A stretch of 34,699 bases of DNA from Desulfamplus magnetovallimortis. Its GTDB lineage: Bacteria > Desulfobacterota > Desulfobacteria > Desulfobacterales > Desulfobacteraceae. The position numbers were made by a program, and so were the translations under genes. The notes beneath the pieces were generated by a model, which searched no databases, was not told where the DNA came from, and saw only the letters and a program-made list of their open reading frames with translations. Location of the stretch: positions 1 through 34,699 of the forward strand of contig NZ_LT828565.1 of NCBI RefSeq assembly GCF_900170035.1. Reading direction: 5' to 3'. This document shows, in pieces, positions 8,676 through 16,661 of the stretch. How positions within the stretch are numbered: the stretch's first letter is position 1; each line of letters starts with the position of its first letter.

Positions 8676-8809
8676 TTTGTCTGAATCAGGATAACCAGGA
8701 TGAATAGGATATTCAGGATAGATAATCCTGCCTTATCTTTGTTAATCCTGGGAATCTTTATTCAGACAGTGTTGACAAGGCTTACAAGATCATAGGTATC
8801 GACTTTGAG
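8676..8809. repeat. Intergenic repeat, family A (inverted copy)
   Basis: Reverse-oriented relative of the units at 24-263. It starts TTTGTCTGAATCAGGATAACC and ends in the complement of the ctcaaagtcgacacctat motif, including GTGTTGACAAGGCTTACAAGATC. A further partial copy of its end (CATCCTGGTTCAGACAAA) lies near 9085-9102. Confidence 0.8.
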
Positions 8810-8870
8810 TAAACAGGCATGATTGATTACGTATCAATCACCCCCAAATATAAAAATGACAGTCATTTTC
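8810..8870. repeat. Intergenic repeat, family B, copy 1
   Basis: Shares the block GTATCAATCACCCCCAAATA plus TAAAAATGA(c/t)AGTCATTTTC with copies at 9794-9858 and 10766-10830. This copy is slightly diverged and abuts the family A copy. Confidence 0.8.
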
Positions 8871-8897
8871 GACATCCTTCATATCAACTCAAAATTA

Positions 8898-9011
8898 GTT
8901 TACACTTTTCGAAAAATTCTGAACCATGATTAAAGGATTGAAGGATTAACACGATTAAAAATCAAGATAATCCCTTAATCATGAAAATCATGGTTCAAAA
9001 AAAGTGTAAAC
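8898..9011. repeat. Long inverted repeat, MITE-like (family C)
   Basis: Outer arms GTTTACACTTTT (8898-8909) and AAAAGTGTAAAC (9000-9011) are perfect complements. An inner pair, TGAACCATGATT (8920-8931) with AATCATGGTTCA (8986-8997), is also perfect. The 114-bp unit could fold into one long hairpin. No ORF is inside. The gap 8628-9152 consists almost wholly of these repeats. Confidence 0.75.
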
Positions 9012-9152
9012 CGACAAATGAAAGATGCCTCATTTTCACGGTAAAAAAGGTGTTCAGGATTAAGTACCCTGAACATCTTTTTCATCCTGGTTCAGACAAA
9101 TGCCAAAACCTTAGAATCAAACTATTTTTATGGAGGTCATCGCCACGCTGAC

Positions 9153-9635
9153 ATGCATCCTTTTTCCCAAAAAACACTTGAATTGAAAATACCCCCTGTG
9201 TTGGTTTTTTTAATTTTCGCCTTTATAATGTGGAAGATCCCTGAATTTATAAAACCTTTCAATGTAACCATACCTTTGAAAGAACTCTTGATCATTTTTT
9301 TAATGACTATGGGAGCATTTACAGGCATTGCAAGTCTTTTGGCATTCAGAATGAAAAAAACAACCGTTGACCCAAGATATCCCGACAATGCATCATCCCT
9401 TGTTGTAAAAGGAATTTATAGAAGAACGCGCAATCCAATGTATCTTGCTCTGCTGCTCATCCTCCTTGCATGGGCTGCCTATCTTTCAAATCCTGTGACA
9501 CTTGCTGGTGCATGGGGATTTTATAAATATATCACTTTGTTCCAGATTTTGCCGGAAGAAAGAGTGCTGCATGAGAAGTTCGGTACTCAATATCAAAACT
9601 ATATCTCTTCTGTTAACAGATGGTTCTCATGGTAA
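9153..9635 (+). CDS. Isoprenylcysteine carboxyl methyltransferase-family membrane protein
   Basis: A 160-aa integral membrane protein of the ICMT/phospholipid methyltransferase group. Hydrophobic segments lie near residues 12-27, 43-62 and 85-120. The SAM-binding signature is GIYRRTRNPMYLALLL at about residues 86-101. EERVLHEKFGTQYQNYISSVNRW near the C-terminus is the second conserved block. Bacterial members have varied or unknown substrates. The start is ATG 9153; GGAGG lies upstream but rather far (about 16 nt). It is flanked by repeat DNA on both sides. Confidence 0.82.
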   Translation: MHPFSQKTLELKIPPVLVFLIFAFIMWKIPEFIKPFNVTIPLKELLIIFLMTMGAFTGIASLLAFRMKKTTVDPRYPDNASSLVVKGIYRRTRNPMYLALLLILLAWAAYLSNPVTLAGAWGFYKYITLFQILPEERVLHEKFGTQYQNYISSVNRWFSW

Positions 9636-9672
9636 CCACCTCCCTAAAGTTCAGAATATTTGCTTTTTTCAT

Positions 9673-9768
9673 ATGCCTTATGAAACCCTGATAGAATTTG
9701 CAGACACAGCTCTTTATCGTTCCAAAGAAGCAGGGCGAAATATTACAACTCTCTTTGATACAAAGTAG
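9673..9768 (+). pseudogene. C-terminal remnant of a GGDEF (diguanylate cyclase) gene
   Basis: The 31 codons ending at 9768 read YETLIEFADTALYRSKEAGRN, the typical last helix of GGDEF domains (ADxALYxAKxxGRN). The GGDEF motif and everything before it are missing, and the frame upstream is not coding-like. This is a decayed fragment, not a working cyclase. Confidence 0.7.
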
Positions 9769-9793
9769 TATTTTTCAATGTTTATTTGTCGGC

Positions 9794-9858
9794 TAAACGG
9801 ACATGATTGCGTATCAATCACCCCCAAATATAAAAATGATAGTCATTTTCACGGTAAA
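9794..9858. repeat. Intergenic repeat, family B, copy 2
   Basis: A 65-bp unit from TAAACGGACATGATTGCG to CATTTTCACGGTAAA, identical base for base to 10766-10830. The rest of 9636-10085 holds the GGDEF remnant and the Pho-box array. Confidence 0.9.
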
Positions 9859-9947
9859 AAACACGTCTAATCTTTCCATTGCCTGAAAAATTATTCGACA
9901 GTTTAAACCTGAAGAAGCAGTATTGGCAAACTTATAACAAGAAGAGC

Positions 9948-10001
9948 ATAACCAGAATTTAACCACTTGCTAACATAATCCTAACAGATAACCGGTATAT
10001 A
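9948..10001 (+). promoter_or_regulatory. Pho-box-like array and -10 element upstream of phoU1-phoB-phoR
   Basis: Four heptamers at an exact 11-bp period: ATAACCA (9948), TTAACCA (9959), CTAACAT (9970) and CTAACAG (9981). Then 8 bp, then TATATA (9996-10001). PhoB-type regulators bind 7-bp direct repeats with 4-bp spacers, replacing the -35. The same geometry recurs upstream of pstC. Binding by the PhoB encoded here is inferred. Confidence 0.75.
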
Positions 10002-10085
10002 GATCTTTCCCGCCCCCCTTCTCAAAAAACCTGTGAAGGGCAGCATGGGCAAATTATTTCCGCCAAATTCCTAAAAGAGGTTTTT

Positions 10086-10736
10086 ATGAGTAAATTACTT
10101 AAAAAAGAGCTTGAAAAGATAAAAAATAACCTGCTGGCTCTTGGTGCAATGATTGAAGATCGCCTTCAGACCATGGGCTATGCAATTGAAAACATGGACT
10201 CAAAAATTGCAAGGCAGATAATTGAAGGTGATCATGAAATTGATGAGGCAGAGGTTGCAATTGAAGAGGAGTGTCTTAAGCTGATTGCCCTTTTTCAGCC
10301 GGTTGCCATTGATCTTCGCTTTCTGGTTTCAGTGATAAAAATCAATAACGATATGGAACGTATCGGAGATCTAACTGCCAATGTGGCACACCGCCTTTTG
10401 ATTGCTTCAAAGGAAAAGGAAAGAAATTTTATATTTGACTATTCGGAGATGGCCACAAGAGTAAAGCATATGCTCAAAAATAGCCTTGATTCTTTTGTAA
10501 ATATGGATCTGGAACTTGCAAGAACCATCAAGGGAATGGATGATGCCGTTGACAAAATAAAAAATCACGCATATGACATGACAAAGGTTTTTCTGAAAGA
10601 GCATCCGGACAAGGCTGGATATGCCATCAACATGTTTCTTATTTCACGACACCTTGAACGCATTGCTGATATGGCAACAAATATCGCAGAAGAGATTATA
10701 TATATCATAGAGGGTTCAATTATTCGTCACACATGA
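10086..10736 (+). CDS. phoU: Phosphate transport regulator PhoU (copy 1)
   Basis: A 216-aa all-helical PhoU protein made of two three-helix repeats. The metal-binding motifs appear as INNDMERIGDLTANVA (about residues 80-95) and SRHLERIADMATNIAEE (about 182-198). PhoU links the Pst transporter to PhoR and restrains PhoB signalling when phosphate is plentiful. The ATG follows AAGAGG. It is the first gene after the Pho-box array and precedes phoB-phoR. A diverged paralogue is at the end of the pst operon. Confidence 0.93.
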   Translation: MSKLLKKELEKIKNNLLALGAMIEDRLQTMGYAIENMDSKIARQIIEGDHEIDEAEVAIEEECLKLIALFQPVAIDLRFLVSVIKINNDMERIGDLTANVAHRLLIASKEKERNFIFDYSEMATRVKHMLKNSLDSFVNMDLELARTIKGMDDAVDKIKNHAYDMTKVFLKEHPDKAGYAINMFLISRHLERIADMATNIAEEIIYIIEGSIIRHT

Positions 10737-10765
10737 TATTTGTCTGAATCACTGATTAAACGGAT

Positions 10766-10830
10766 TAAACGGACATGATTGCGTATCAATCACCCCCAAA
10801 TATAAAAATGATAGTCATTTTCACGGTAAA
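10766..10830. repeat. Intergenic repeat, family B, copy 3
   Basis: A 65-bp block identical to 9794-9858, between phoU1 and phoB. It is preceded by a fragment TTTGTCTGAATCA resembling the end of family A. It would be transcribed if phoU1, phoB and phoR form one operon. Confidence 0.9.
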
Positions 10831-10884
10831 TGATTACACTGATTATAAAATCCTTAATAAATAAAAAACATCAGGACATAAATT

Positions 10885-11616
10885 ATGTCAAAAGAGCACA
10901 TTCTGATTGTTGATGATGAGGAAGACATTCTGGAATTGATCAAATTCAATCTCCATAAAGAGGGCTACCTTGTAACAACAGCGTTGACAGGGGAAGATGC
11001 CATCAAAATTGTAAGAAAAGAGAAGATTGACCTGATGATTCTTGATCTTATGCTGCCTGGTATTGACGGCTTTGAAGTGACAAGGGAGATCAGGAAAACA
11101 ATCCAGCTTCCTGATATTCCCATCATAATGCTTACAGCAAAGGGAGAAGAGGCAGATGTGGTAACAGGACTGGAGCTTGGTGCTGATGATTACATTGCAA
11201 AACCCTTTAGTCCAAAGATACTTCTTGCCAGAGTTCGTACCATACTAAGACGAAAATCTCTTTTAATGAATAGTTCTGATAAAGAGAACAAAGCTGCATT
11301 TCCACATACCCATAAAGGGCAGGTCAATATCTTCGGCATAATGATAGATCCTGGCAGATACAGGGTTGAAGTTGACGGGAATCCCGTTGATTTAACCTAT
11401 TCGGAGTTTAATATTCTCCTTTTTCTTGCAGGCCATCCAGGATGGGTTTTCACCCGCCAGCAGATTATGGATGCCATTCGTGGTGAAAATTATGTTGTGA
11501 CTGAACGCAGCATTGATGTTCAGATTGTGGGGCTTAGGAAAAAACTTGGAAAACACGGAAAGTTCATTGAAACTGTCAGGGGAATAGGCTACCGCCTAAA
11601 GGAAAATTCAATATGA
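10885..11616 (+). CDS. phoB: Response regulator PhoB (OmpR/PhoB family)
   Basis: A 243-aa regulator. The receiver domain (1-120) has acidic pocket D10-D11, phospho-acceptor D54 in LMILDLMLPG, and K106 in YIAKPF. After a linker of about 25 residues, the winged-helix domain (about 145-240) shows LTYSEFNILLFLAGHPGWVFTRQ, the recognition region VTERSIDVQIVGLRKKLG and the wing ETVRGIGYRLKE. It is the activator of phosphate-starvation genes and the likely ligand of the heptamer arrays at 9948 and 19730. Its stop overlaps the phoR start (ATGA). Confidence 0.92.
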   Translation: MSKEHILIVDDEEDILELIKFNLHKEGYLVTTALTGEDAIKIVRKEKIDLMILDLMLPGIDGFEVTREIRKTIQLPDIPIIMLTAKGEEADVVTGLELGADDYIAKPFSPKILLARVRTILRRKSLLMNSSDKENKAAFPHTHKGQVNIFGIMIDPGRYRVEVDGNPVDLTYSEFNILLFLAGHPGWVFTRQQIMDAIRGENYVVTERSIDVQIVGLRKKLGKHGKFIETVRGIGYRLKENSI

Positions 11617-13688
11617 AAAGAAGAAAAATATTGTGGGAAATCTATCCATCATATCTTCTTATTATTATTGTTTCTCTTTTTGCTGTAACATTTTATTCTT
11701 CAAACTTTTACCATAAATTCTTTATGGAGCAGATGTGTGAAGATTTAAAGTCCAGAGGAGCAATCCTGAAAAATTCCCTGCATGATTTCCTGAATGAACC
11801 GGATAAACTGGACAGGTTCTGCAAAAAAATAGGCAAGGAGTCCCTGACTCGAATTACAGTAATATTGGCAGATGGTACTGTAATTGCGGACTCTGAAAAA
11901 CAAAAAACAGAAGATATGGAAAACCATAAAGACAGGCCTGAAATTATTGAGGCATTTAAAGGAAAAGCAAGTTCAGTTTCAAGGTACAGTGACACCCTGA
12001 AAAAAAAAATGATCTACATGGCCCTGCCCATTGAAGAAAATGGTGAAATTCCTGCTGTTATGAGGGTTTCCATTTCCGTTTCCACCATTGATGAAAAAAT
12101 AAAGCAGGTAATCTCCCGTATTATCATAAGTGGCTTCATCATAGCTTTGTTTACATCAATTGTTGTTTTCTTTATTTCAAAAAGAATTACAAGACCCATT
12201 GAAGAGATGACAAAAGGCGCCCAGCATTTTTCAGAGGGTAACCTGAGTCGCAAGCTTAAGCTTCCAGCGTCTCTTGAACTTGCAGCTCTGGCACTTTCAA
12301 TGAACAGTATGGCATCAAGCCTTAATGAAAAAATCAATACAATACTTAAACAAAAAAACGAACTTGATTCTGTTCTCTCCAGTATGAAAGAAGGTGTCAT
12401 AGCACTGGATGACAATGACCATATTATAAGTATTAATCCTTCTGCTGCCGAAATTTTCTGTGTTGAGCCTGAAAAGGTCAAAGGGAAAAATATAAAGGGA
12501 GCAATCAGAAATTACAGCCTGCAAAAATTTATTGCAGATGCAAGGGAGACTCACATTCCCATAGAGAGGGATATCAATTTATATGGCATGGACATCAATG
12601 ATTCAATTGGTGACACAAATCAATACAATAGCAGATCACAAAGCCTTCAAAGCAGCAAACACAATGAAGAGGGTAGCATAAATCATAAAGAGAGCAGCAA
12701 AAAACAAGAAGAGAGTAGCATAAACCATGAAATTGCAATAGATAATGGGAGTGGCATAGAGCATGGGAGTTCCATAGATCATGGGAGTTCCATAGACCAT
12801 GAAAATATAACTCACCATTTGAGCAACATTAATCGTGTGAGTTTCACTGATAACAAGAGAACAATTTACCATGAGAACGCCATTCAAAAAGTTCTTTATA
12901 TCCACAGTGCCCCTTTGCTTGATGTGAGAAATGCAGAAATCGGGCTTTTGATAATTTTGAATGATGTAACCAAATTAAGACATCTTGAACAGATGCGTCA
13001 GGATTTTGCCGCAAACGTCTCCCATGAGATCAAGACGCCATTGACAAGCATCAAGGGTTACATGGAGACCCTGACAAATCATCACAACAGCGACAATCCA
13101 CTCTCGGCTGAAGAGCAGAGCCATTTTTATTCAGTGATTGAACGAAATGTCGATCGCCTTACTGCCATTGTCAAAGATCTTCTTCATCTCTCCCAGATTG
13201 AGCAGATCGGAGGGAAACACCATTTGGCTCTAATGGAAACAGATTTATCAGATGCCATTTCAAATGCTGTTATAACATGCAGTGAAAAGGCAAATTCCAA
13301 AAACATCTCTGTGGAAATCAAGACAGTTTCAGAAAAAAAGATCAAGGCCGATCCCCAGCTAATTGAACAGGCCATGGTGAATCTCATTGATAATGCCATT
13401 AAATACAGCCATGAAAATGGCCAGATTATAGTCAAAAGCGACATTGACGCCACTGCATCAAAAATCGTTATAACTGTTTCTGACAATGGTCCCGGAATTG
13501 CCAGAAAACATCTGAACCGCCTGTTTGAAAGGTTTTATCGTGTGGATAAGGGCAGAAGCCGCCAGCAGGGAGGCACAGGACTTGGTCTGGCCATTGTAAA
13601 GCACATTGTAATGGCCCACAATGGCAGGATAAATGTGGAAAGCAAAGTTGGCCAGGGAGCCCAATTTTCAATACATCTCCCTTTCTGA
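11613..13688 (+). CDS. phoR: Sensor histidine kinase PhoR with repeat insertion
   Basis: A 691-aa membrane kinase. TM1 is at about residues 10-30, an extracytoplasmic domain at 31-168, TM2 at about 170-188, and HAMP at about 188-240. A PAS segment (DSVLSSMKEGVIALDDNDHI) begins near 250. The DHp domain has phospho-acceptor His471 in SHEIKTPLTSIKGY. The ATP-binding domain has NLIDNAIKYS, DNGPGIA and GGTGLGLAIVKHIV. Residues about 325-425 are an unusual low-complexity insertion rich in Ser, His, Asn and Ile, with repeats such as GSSIDHG and SSIDHE. Typical PhoR proteins are 430-600 aa. It overlaps phoB by 4 bp, so the two are coupled. Confidence 0.92.
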   Translation: MKRRKILWEIYPSYLLIIIVSLFAVTFYSSNFYHKFFMEQMCEDLKSRGAILKNSLHDFLNEPDKLDRFCKKIGKESLTRITVILADGTVIADSEKQKTEDMENHKDRPEIIEAFKGKASSVSRYSDTLKKKMIYMALPIEENGEIPAVMRVSISVSTIDEKIKQVISRIIISGFIIALFTSIVVFFISKRITRPIEEMTKGAQHFSEGNLSRKLKLPASLELAALALSMNSMASSLNEKINTILKQKNELDSVLSSMKEGVIALDDNDHIISINPSAAEIFCVEPEKVKGKNIKGAIRNYSLQKFIADARETHIPIERDINLYGMDINDSIGDTNQYNSRSQSLQSSKHNEEGSINHKESSKKQEESSINHEIAIDNGSGIEHGSSIDHGSSIDHENITHHLSNINRVSFTDNKRTIYHENAIQKVLYIHSAPLLDVRNAEIGLLIILNDVTKLRHLEQMRQDFAANVSHEIKTPLTSIKGYMETLTNHHNSDNPLSAEEQSHFYSVIERNVDRLTAIVKDLLHLSQIEQIGGKHHLALMETDLSDAISNAVITCSEKANSKNISVEIKTVSEKKIKADPQLIEQAMVNLIDNAIKYSHENGQIIVKSDIDATASKIVITVSDNGPGIARKHLNRLFERFYRVDKGRSRQQGGTGLGLAIVKHIVMAHNGRINVESKVGQGAQFSIHLPF

Positions 13689-13813
13689 AAAACAAACAAT
13701 CAGATAATAATTCGTGAATTGTAAGTTCTCAATATTCAATCATAAGTTCTCTGATTGGCCACCACATATGGTGACTAATTTATATTAATATATGTAGTGT
13801 ATATTTTCGGAAA

Positions 13814-14488
13814 TCAGATTTCAATGCACTCTATACAGGTACTCCCTGTCTTGACATAATAGATACCTTCCGCAATATTTGTTATGTGATCACCAATGCG
13901 TTCGCAACACCTTCCCATGAACATCAGTGTTGTAGAGTCATCCTGATTTTCTGGTTTTTCCCGCATTGATTGCCTTACAAGTCTGAGCAGCCGTGAGTAG
14001 TTGTGGTCAATCTCATCATCCATTTGCCATACTTCATATGCTTTTTCAGCATTTTTATCTGTAAGAGCCTCCATTGCACCCCTGATCATCTTTGATGCAG
14101 TTCTTGCCATAAGGATTATGCAATCCACGGGACCATCCAGATCCAATTTTTGCAGTTTTGTAATGTGTTTTGAAATGTTTGCTGCATAATCGCCTACTCT
14201 TTCCAGTTCAGAAGCTATTTTGAACCCTGCAATAACATATCTTAAATCCGACGCCTTGGGCTCTCTTATGGAAATCATTGATATTGCAAGCTGTTCAATT
14301 TCCAGATGCATCTCATTGATAATCTTGTCACGTTTAATTATATATTTGGCAAGTTCACTATCTAAGCTTGTGAGGGCATCAACTGATTTTATCAACTGAA
14401 GTTCACACTCGTTTGCCATTGTTGATATTTTATTATTCAGGACTTCCAGTTCTTTATCAAAACCTTTAAACATATGTGGATTCTGCAT
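13814..14488 (-). CDS. phoU: Phosphate transport regulator PhoU (copy 2)
   Basis: A 224-aa PhoU protein, last gene of the pst operon. Motifs ASELERVGDYAANISKH and GRCCERIGDHITNIAEGIYYVKTG are the two metal-binding helical repeats. The start is placed at ATG 14488, preceded by AGGA with 6-nt spacing; an in-frame TTG at 14512 would overlap pstB. It is clearly diverged from the phoU next to phoB. The locus may thus use one PhoU tied to the transporter and one tied to the two-component pair; that division is inferred. Confidence 0.92.
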   Translation of the reverse strand: MQNPHMFKGFDKELEVLNNKISTMANECELQLIKSVDALTSLDSELAKYIIKRDKIINEMHLEIEQLAISMISIREPKASDLRYVIAGFKIASELERVGDYAANISKHITKLQKLDLDGPVDCIILMARTASKMIRGAMEALTDKNAEKAYEVWQMDDEIDHNYSRLLRLVRQSMREKPENQDDSTTLMFMGRCCERIGDHITNIAEGIYYVKTGSTCIECIEI

Positions 14489-14504
14489 AAATATTCCTGT
14501 TTGA

Positions 14505-15380
14505 TCATCCAAATCGACCAGTTATGTAGTCTTCAGTCAACTGATGCATGGGGCTTAAAAAAATCTGGTTGGTACTTCCAACCTCAATAAGATCACCAAG
14601 GTGAAAAAAAGCTGTTCTCTGGGAGACCCTGGATGCCTGCTGCATTGAATGGGTGACAATTGCTATGGTATAATTTTCTCTAAGTTCGTCAATAAGCTCT
14701 TCAATTCTTGCAGTTGCAATGGGGTCAAGTGCGGAGCAAGGCTCGTCCATCAGTATTATTTCAGGCCCAACTGCAATGGTTCTTGCAATGCAAAGGCGCT
14801 GCTGCTGACCTCCTGAAAGACCTGTGCCAGGCTTGTCAAGACGATCTTTTACCTCATCCCAAAGCCCTGCCTTTAAAAGCGATTTCTTGACAATCTCATC
14901 TGTTTCATCCCGGGTCTGGACAAGACCGTGTATTTTTGGGCCATATGCAACATTGTCATATATTGACTTAGGGAAAGGGTTTGGTTTCTGAAATACCATC
15001 CCAACACGCGCCCTCAATGGCACTACATCAATATTTTTATCGTAGATATTGTTTCCGTCCAGCAATATTTCTCCAGTTACCCGACAGATATCTATGGTGT
15101 CGTTCATGCGGTTAAGACATCTCAAAAATGTGGATTTTCCACATCCTGAAGGGCCAATAAGTGCAATCACTTCATTTTTACCAATATCTAAGGAGACATC
15201 ATGGATTGCGTGCTTATCCTCGTAATAAACATTGACATTACGGCAGGACATCCTTGGATCATGGACAGTTGGCTGGCCTATGGTACTTCTGTTGTTTCGA
15301 TCTACAAGCGTACCTTGTTTTCCATTCCGGTATGCCTTGCTGTCTGTTTTCTTTGTTGAAGTTAATTGGTCAGAGCTCAT
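14505..15380 (-). CDS. pstB: Phosphate ABC transporter ATP-binding protein PstB
   Basis: A 291-aa ABC ATPase powering high-affinity phosphate uptake. Walker A is GPSGCGKST, the Q-loop region is [21 protein letters not shown], the signature [16 protein letters not shown], Walker [14 protein letters not shown], and the H-loop IVTHSMQQA. An N-terminal extension of about 40 residues precedes the usual PstB start, and Met44 ([13 protein letters not shown]) would give the normal length. No strong ribosome binding site supports either. Upstream lies a hairpin-forming repeat (15495-15554) separating it from pstS. Confidence 0.95.
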   Translation of the reverse strand: MSSDQLTSTKKTDSKAYRNGKQGTLVDRNNRSTIGQPTVHDPRMSCRNVNVYYEDKHAIHDVSLDIGKNEVIALIGPSGCGKSTFLRCLNRMNDTIDICRVTGEILLDGNNIYDKNIDVVPLRARVGMVFQKPNPFPKSIYDNVAYGPKIHGLVQTRDETDEIVKKSLLKAGLWDEVKDRLDKPGTGLSGGQQQRLCIARTIAVGPEIILMDEPCSALDPIATARIEELIDELRENYTIAIVTHSMQQASRVSQRTAFFHLGDLIEVGSTNQIFLSPMHQLTEDYITGRFG

Positions 15381-15494
15381 ATTATGAAAATCCCGCTAAT
15401 ATTGAAATTCAACTGGTCCCCAGATTGCTGGAGACCAGATATTTTTTAAAAATCACATCATGAAACATCATCCTTCACGGCATTCCAAAAAGAC

Positions 15495-15554
15495 TTTACA
15501 CTTTTTTGATGAAAATTCCCGATAAATGAACATGTTTATCCACAAAAGTGTAAA
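15495..15554. repeat. Inverted repeat between pstS and pstB (family C)
   Basis: TTTACACTTTT (15495-15505) and AAAAGTGTAAA (15544-15554) are perfect 11-bp arms around 38 nt. The arms are identical to those of the element at 8898-9011. Lying inside the operon, it may act as an mRNA stabiliser or attenuator between pstS and pstB, as REP elements do. This function is inferred. Confidence 0.7.
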
Positions 15555-15583
15555 CCGGAAATCCAATGATGCCCATGTAATTT

Positions 15584-16642
15584 TTAAAGGTCATCACATG
15601 AAAGGGTTTTCATAGCCTTGATATCCCCACTGAACTTTGCTCTCTCATCAGTCGGCATTGGAATCATTCCCTTTTCGCTAAGGTATCCATCTTCACCCCA
15701 GGCCTTTTCACTTGAAAACTCCTGCAAATAGGCTTTCATGCCAGGAATTACATCTGCATGTGCTTTTTTTACATAAAAGAAAAGAGGACGTGATACAGGA
15801 TATGAACCATCTGCAATACCTTCAAATGTAGGCTGAACCCCATCCACAAAAGAACCCTGTATTTTATCTGTATTCTGGTCAAGGAAACTGAATCCAAAAA
15901 TTCCAAATGCATCTGGATTGGCATCAAGTTTCTGGACAATAAGGTTGTCGTTTTCACCAGCTTCTATATATGCACCATCTTCCCTTATGGTGTGACAGAC
16001 AGCTTTATATTTTTTCTTGTCAGCTTTTTTCATATCCTTTATGAACCCAAAGTTTTTTGCTCCTGCCTCCATGGCAAGCTCAACAAAAGCATCACGGGTT
16101 CCGGATGTGGGCGGAGGTCCAAGAACTTCTATTTTTATAGCAGGAAGTTGGGGGTTGACATCTTTCCATGTTTTATAGGGGTTATCCACAAGGGAATCAG
16201 AACCATCGGGATTTGGTACCTGCTTGGCAAGGGCAAGAAAAAGATCCCTGCGTGTGAGCTTCATGGGTTCAACCTTATTGGAATTACCTATTACTATGCC
16301 GTCATACCCGACTTTAACCTCAACAATATCCTTTACTCCATTTTCCCCGCACATTTTGCATTCCGAGCTTTTCATTCTTCTGGAGGCATTTGTAATGTCA
16401 GGATGCTGTACACCAACACCTGCACAAAAAAGCTTAAAGCCTCCGCCTGAACCGGTGGACTCAATTTTTGGGGTCTTGTAATCGGTTGTCTTTCCAAGCT
16501 GTTCCGCTACAACTGTAGCAAAAGGATAGACTGTGGATGAACCCACAATGCTGATATAATCCCTGGCTGAATCCGCCATTGCACTGCCACCAAAGGTTAA
16601 AGCTGTTACAACCATTGCTGCACAAATTAATCTCTTTTTCAT
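15584..16642 (-). CDS. pstS: Phosphate-binding periplasmic protein PstS
   Basis: A 352-aa substrate-binding protein. A Sec signal peptide starts MKKRLICAAMVVTALTFGG and is cleaved near AMA. The phosphate-binding signature IVGSSTVYPF follows, then ESTGSGGGFKLFCAG and SRRMKSSE. GPPPTSGTRDAFVELAM is the second binding segment. A Cys pair (ECKMCGENG) near residue 110 could form a disulfide. The start is ATG 16642 because AGGAG precedes it; a longer frame to 16678 would overlap pstA and bury the signal peptide. It is third in the operon, after pstC and pstA, whereas pstS is usually first. Confidence 0.95.
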   Translation of the reverse strand: MKKRLICAAMVVTALTFGGSAMADSARDYISIVGSSTVYPFATVVAEQLGKTTDYKTPKIESTGSGGGFKLFCAGVGVQHPDITNASRRMKSSECKMCGENGVKDIVEVKVGYDGIVIGNSNKVEPMKLTRRDLFLALAKQVPNPDGSDSLVDNPYKTWKDVNPQLPAIKIEVLGPPPTSGTRDAFVELAMEAGAKNFGFIKDMKKADKKKYKAVCHTIREDGAYIEAGENDNLIVQKLDANPDAFGIFGFSFLDQNTDKIQGSFVDGVQPTFEGIADGSYPVSRPLFFYVKKAHADVIPGMKAYLQEFSSEKAWGEDGYLSEKGMIPMPTDERAKFSGDIKAMKTLSCDDL

Positions 16643-16661
16643 AAAATTTTTCTCCTGTTGT

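Noticed and set aside
12636-12905. Minus-strand frame with repeated YGTP/YATP units
   Set aside because: Mirror image of the tandem repeats in phoR; no start signal or homology.
15992-16450. Plus-strand 152-codon open frame
   Set aside because: Lies wholly within pstS on the opposite strand, and its translation shows no domain.
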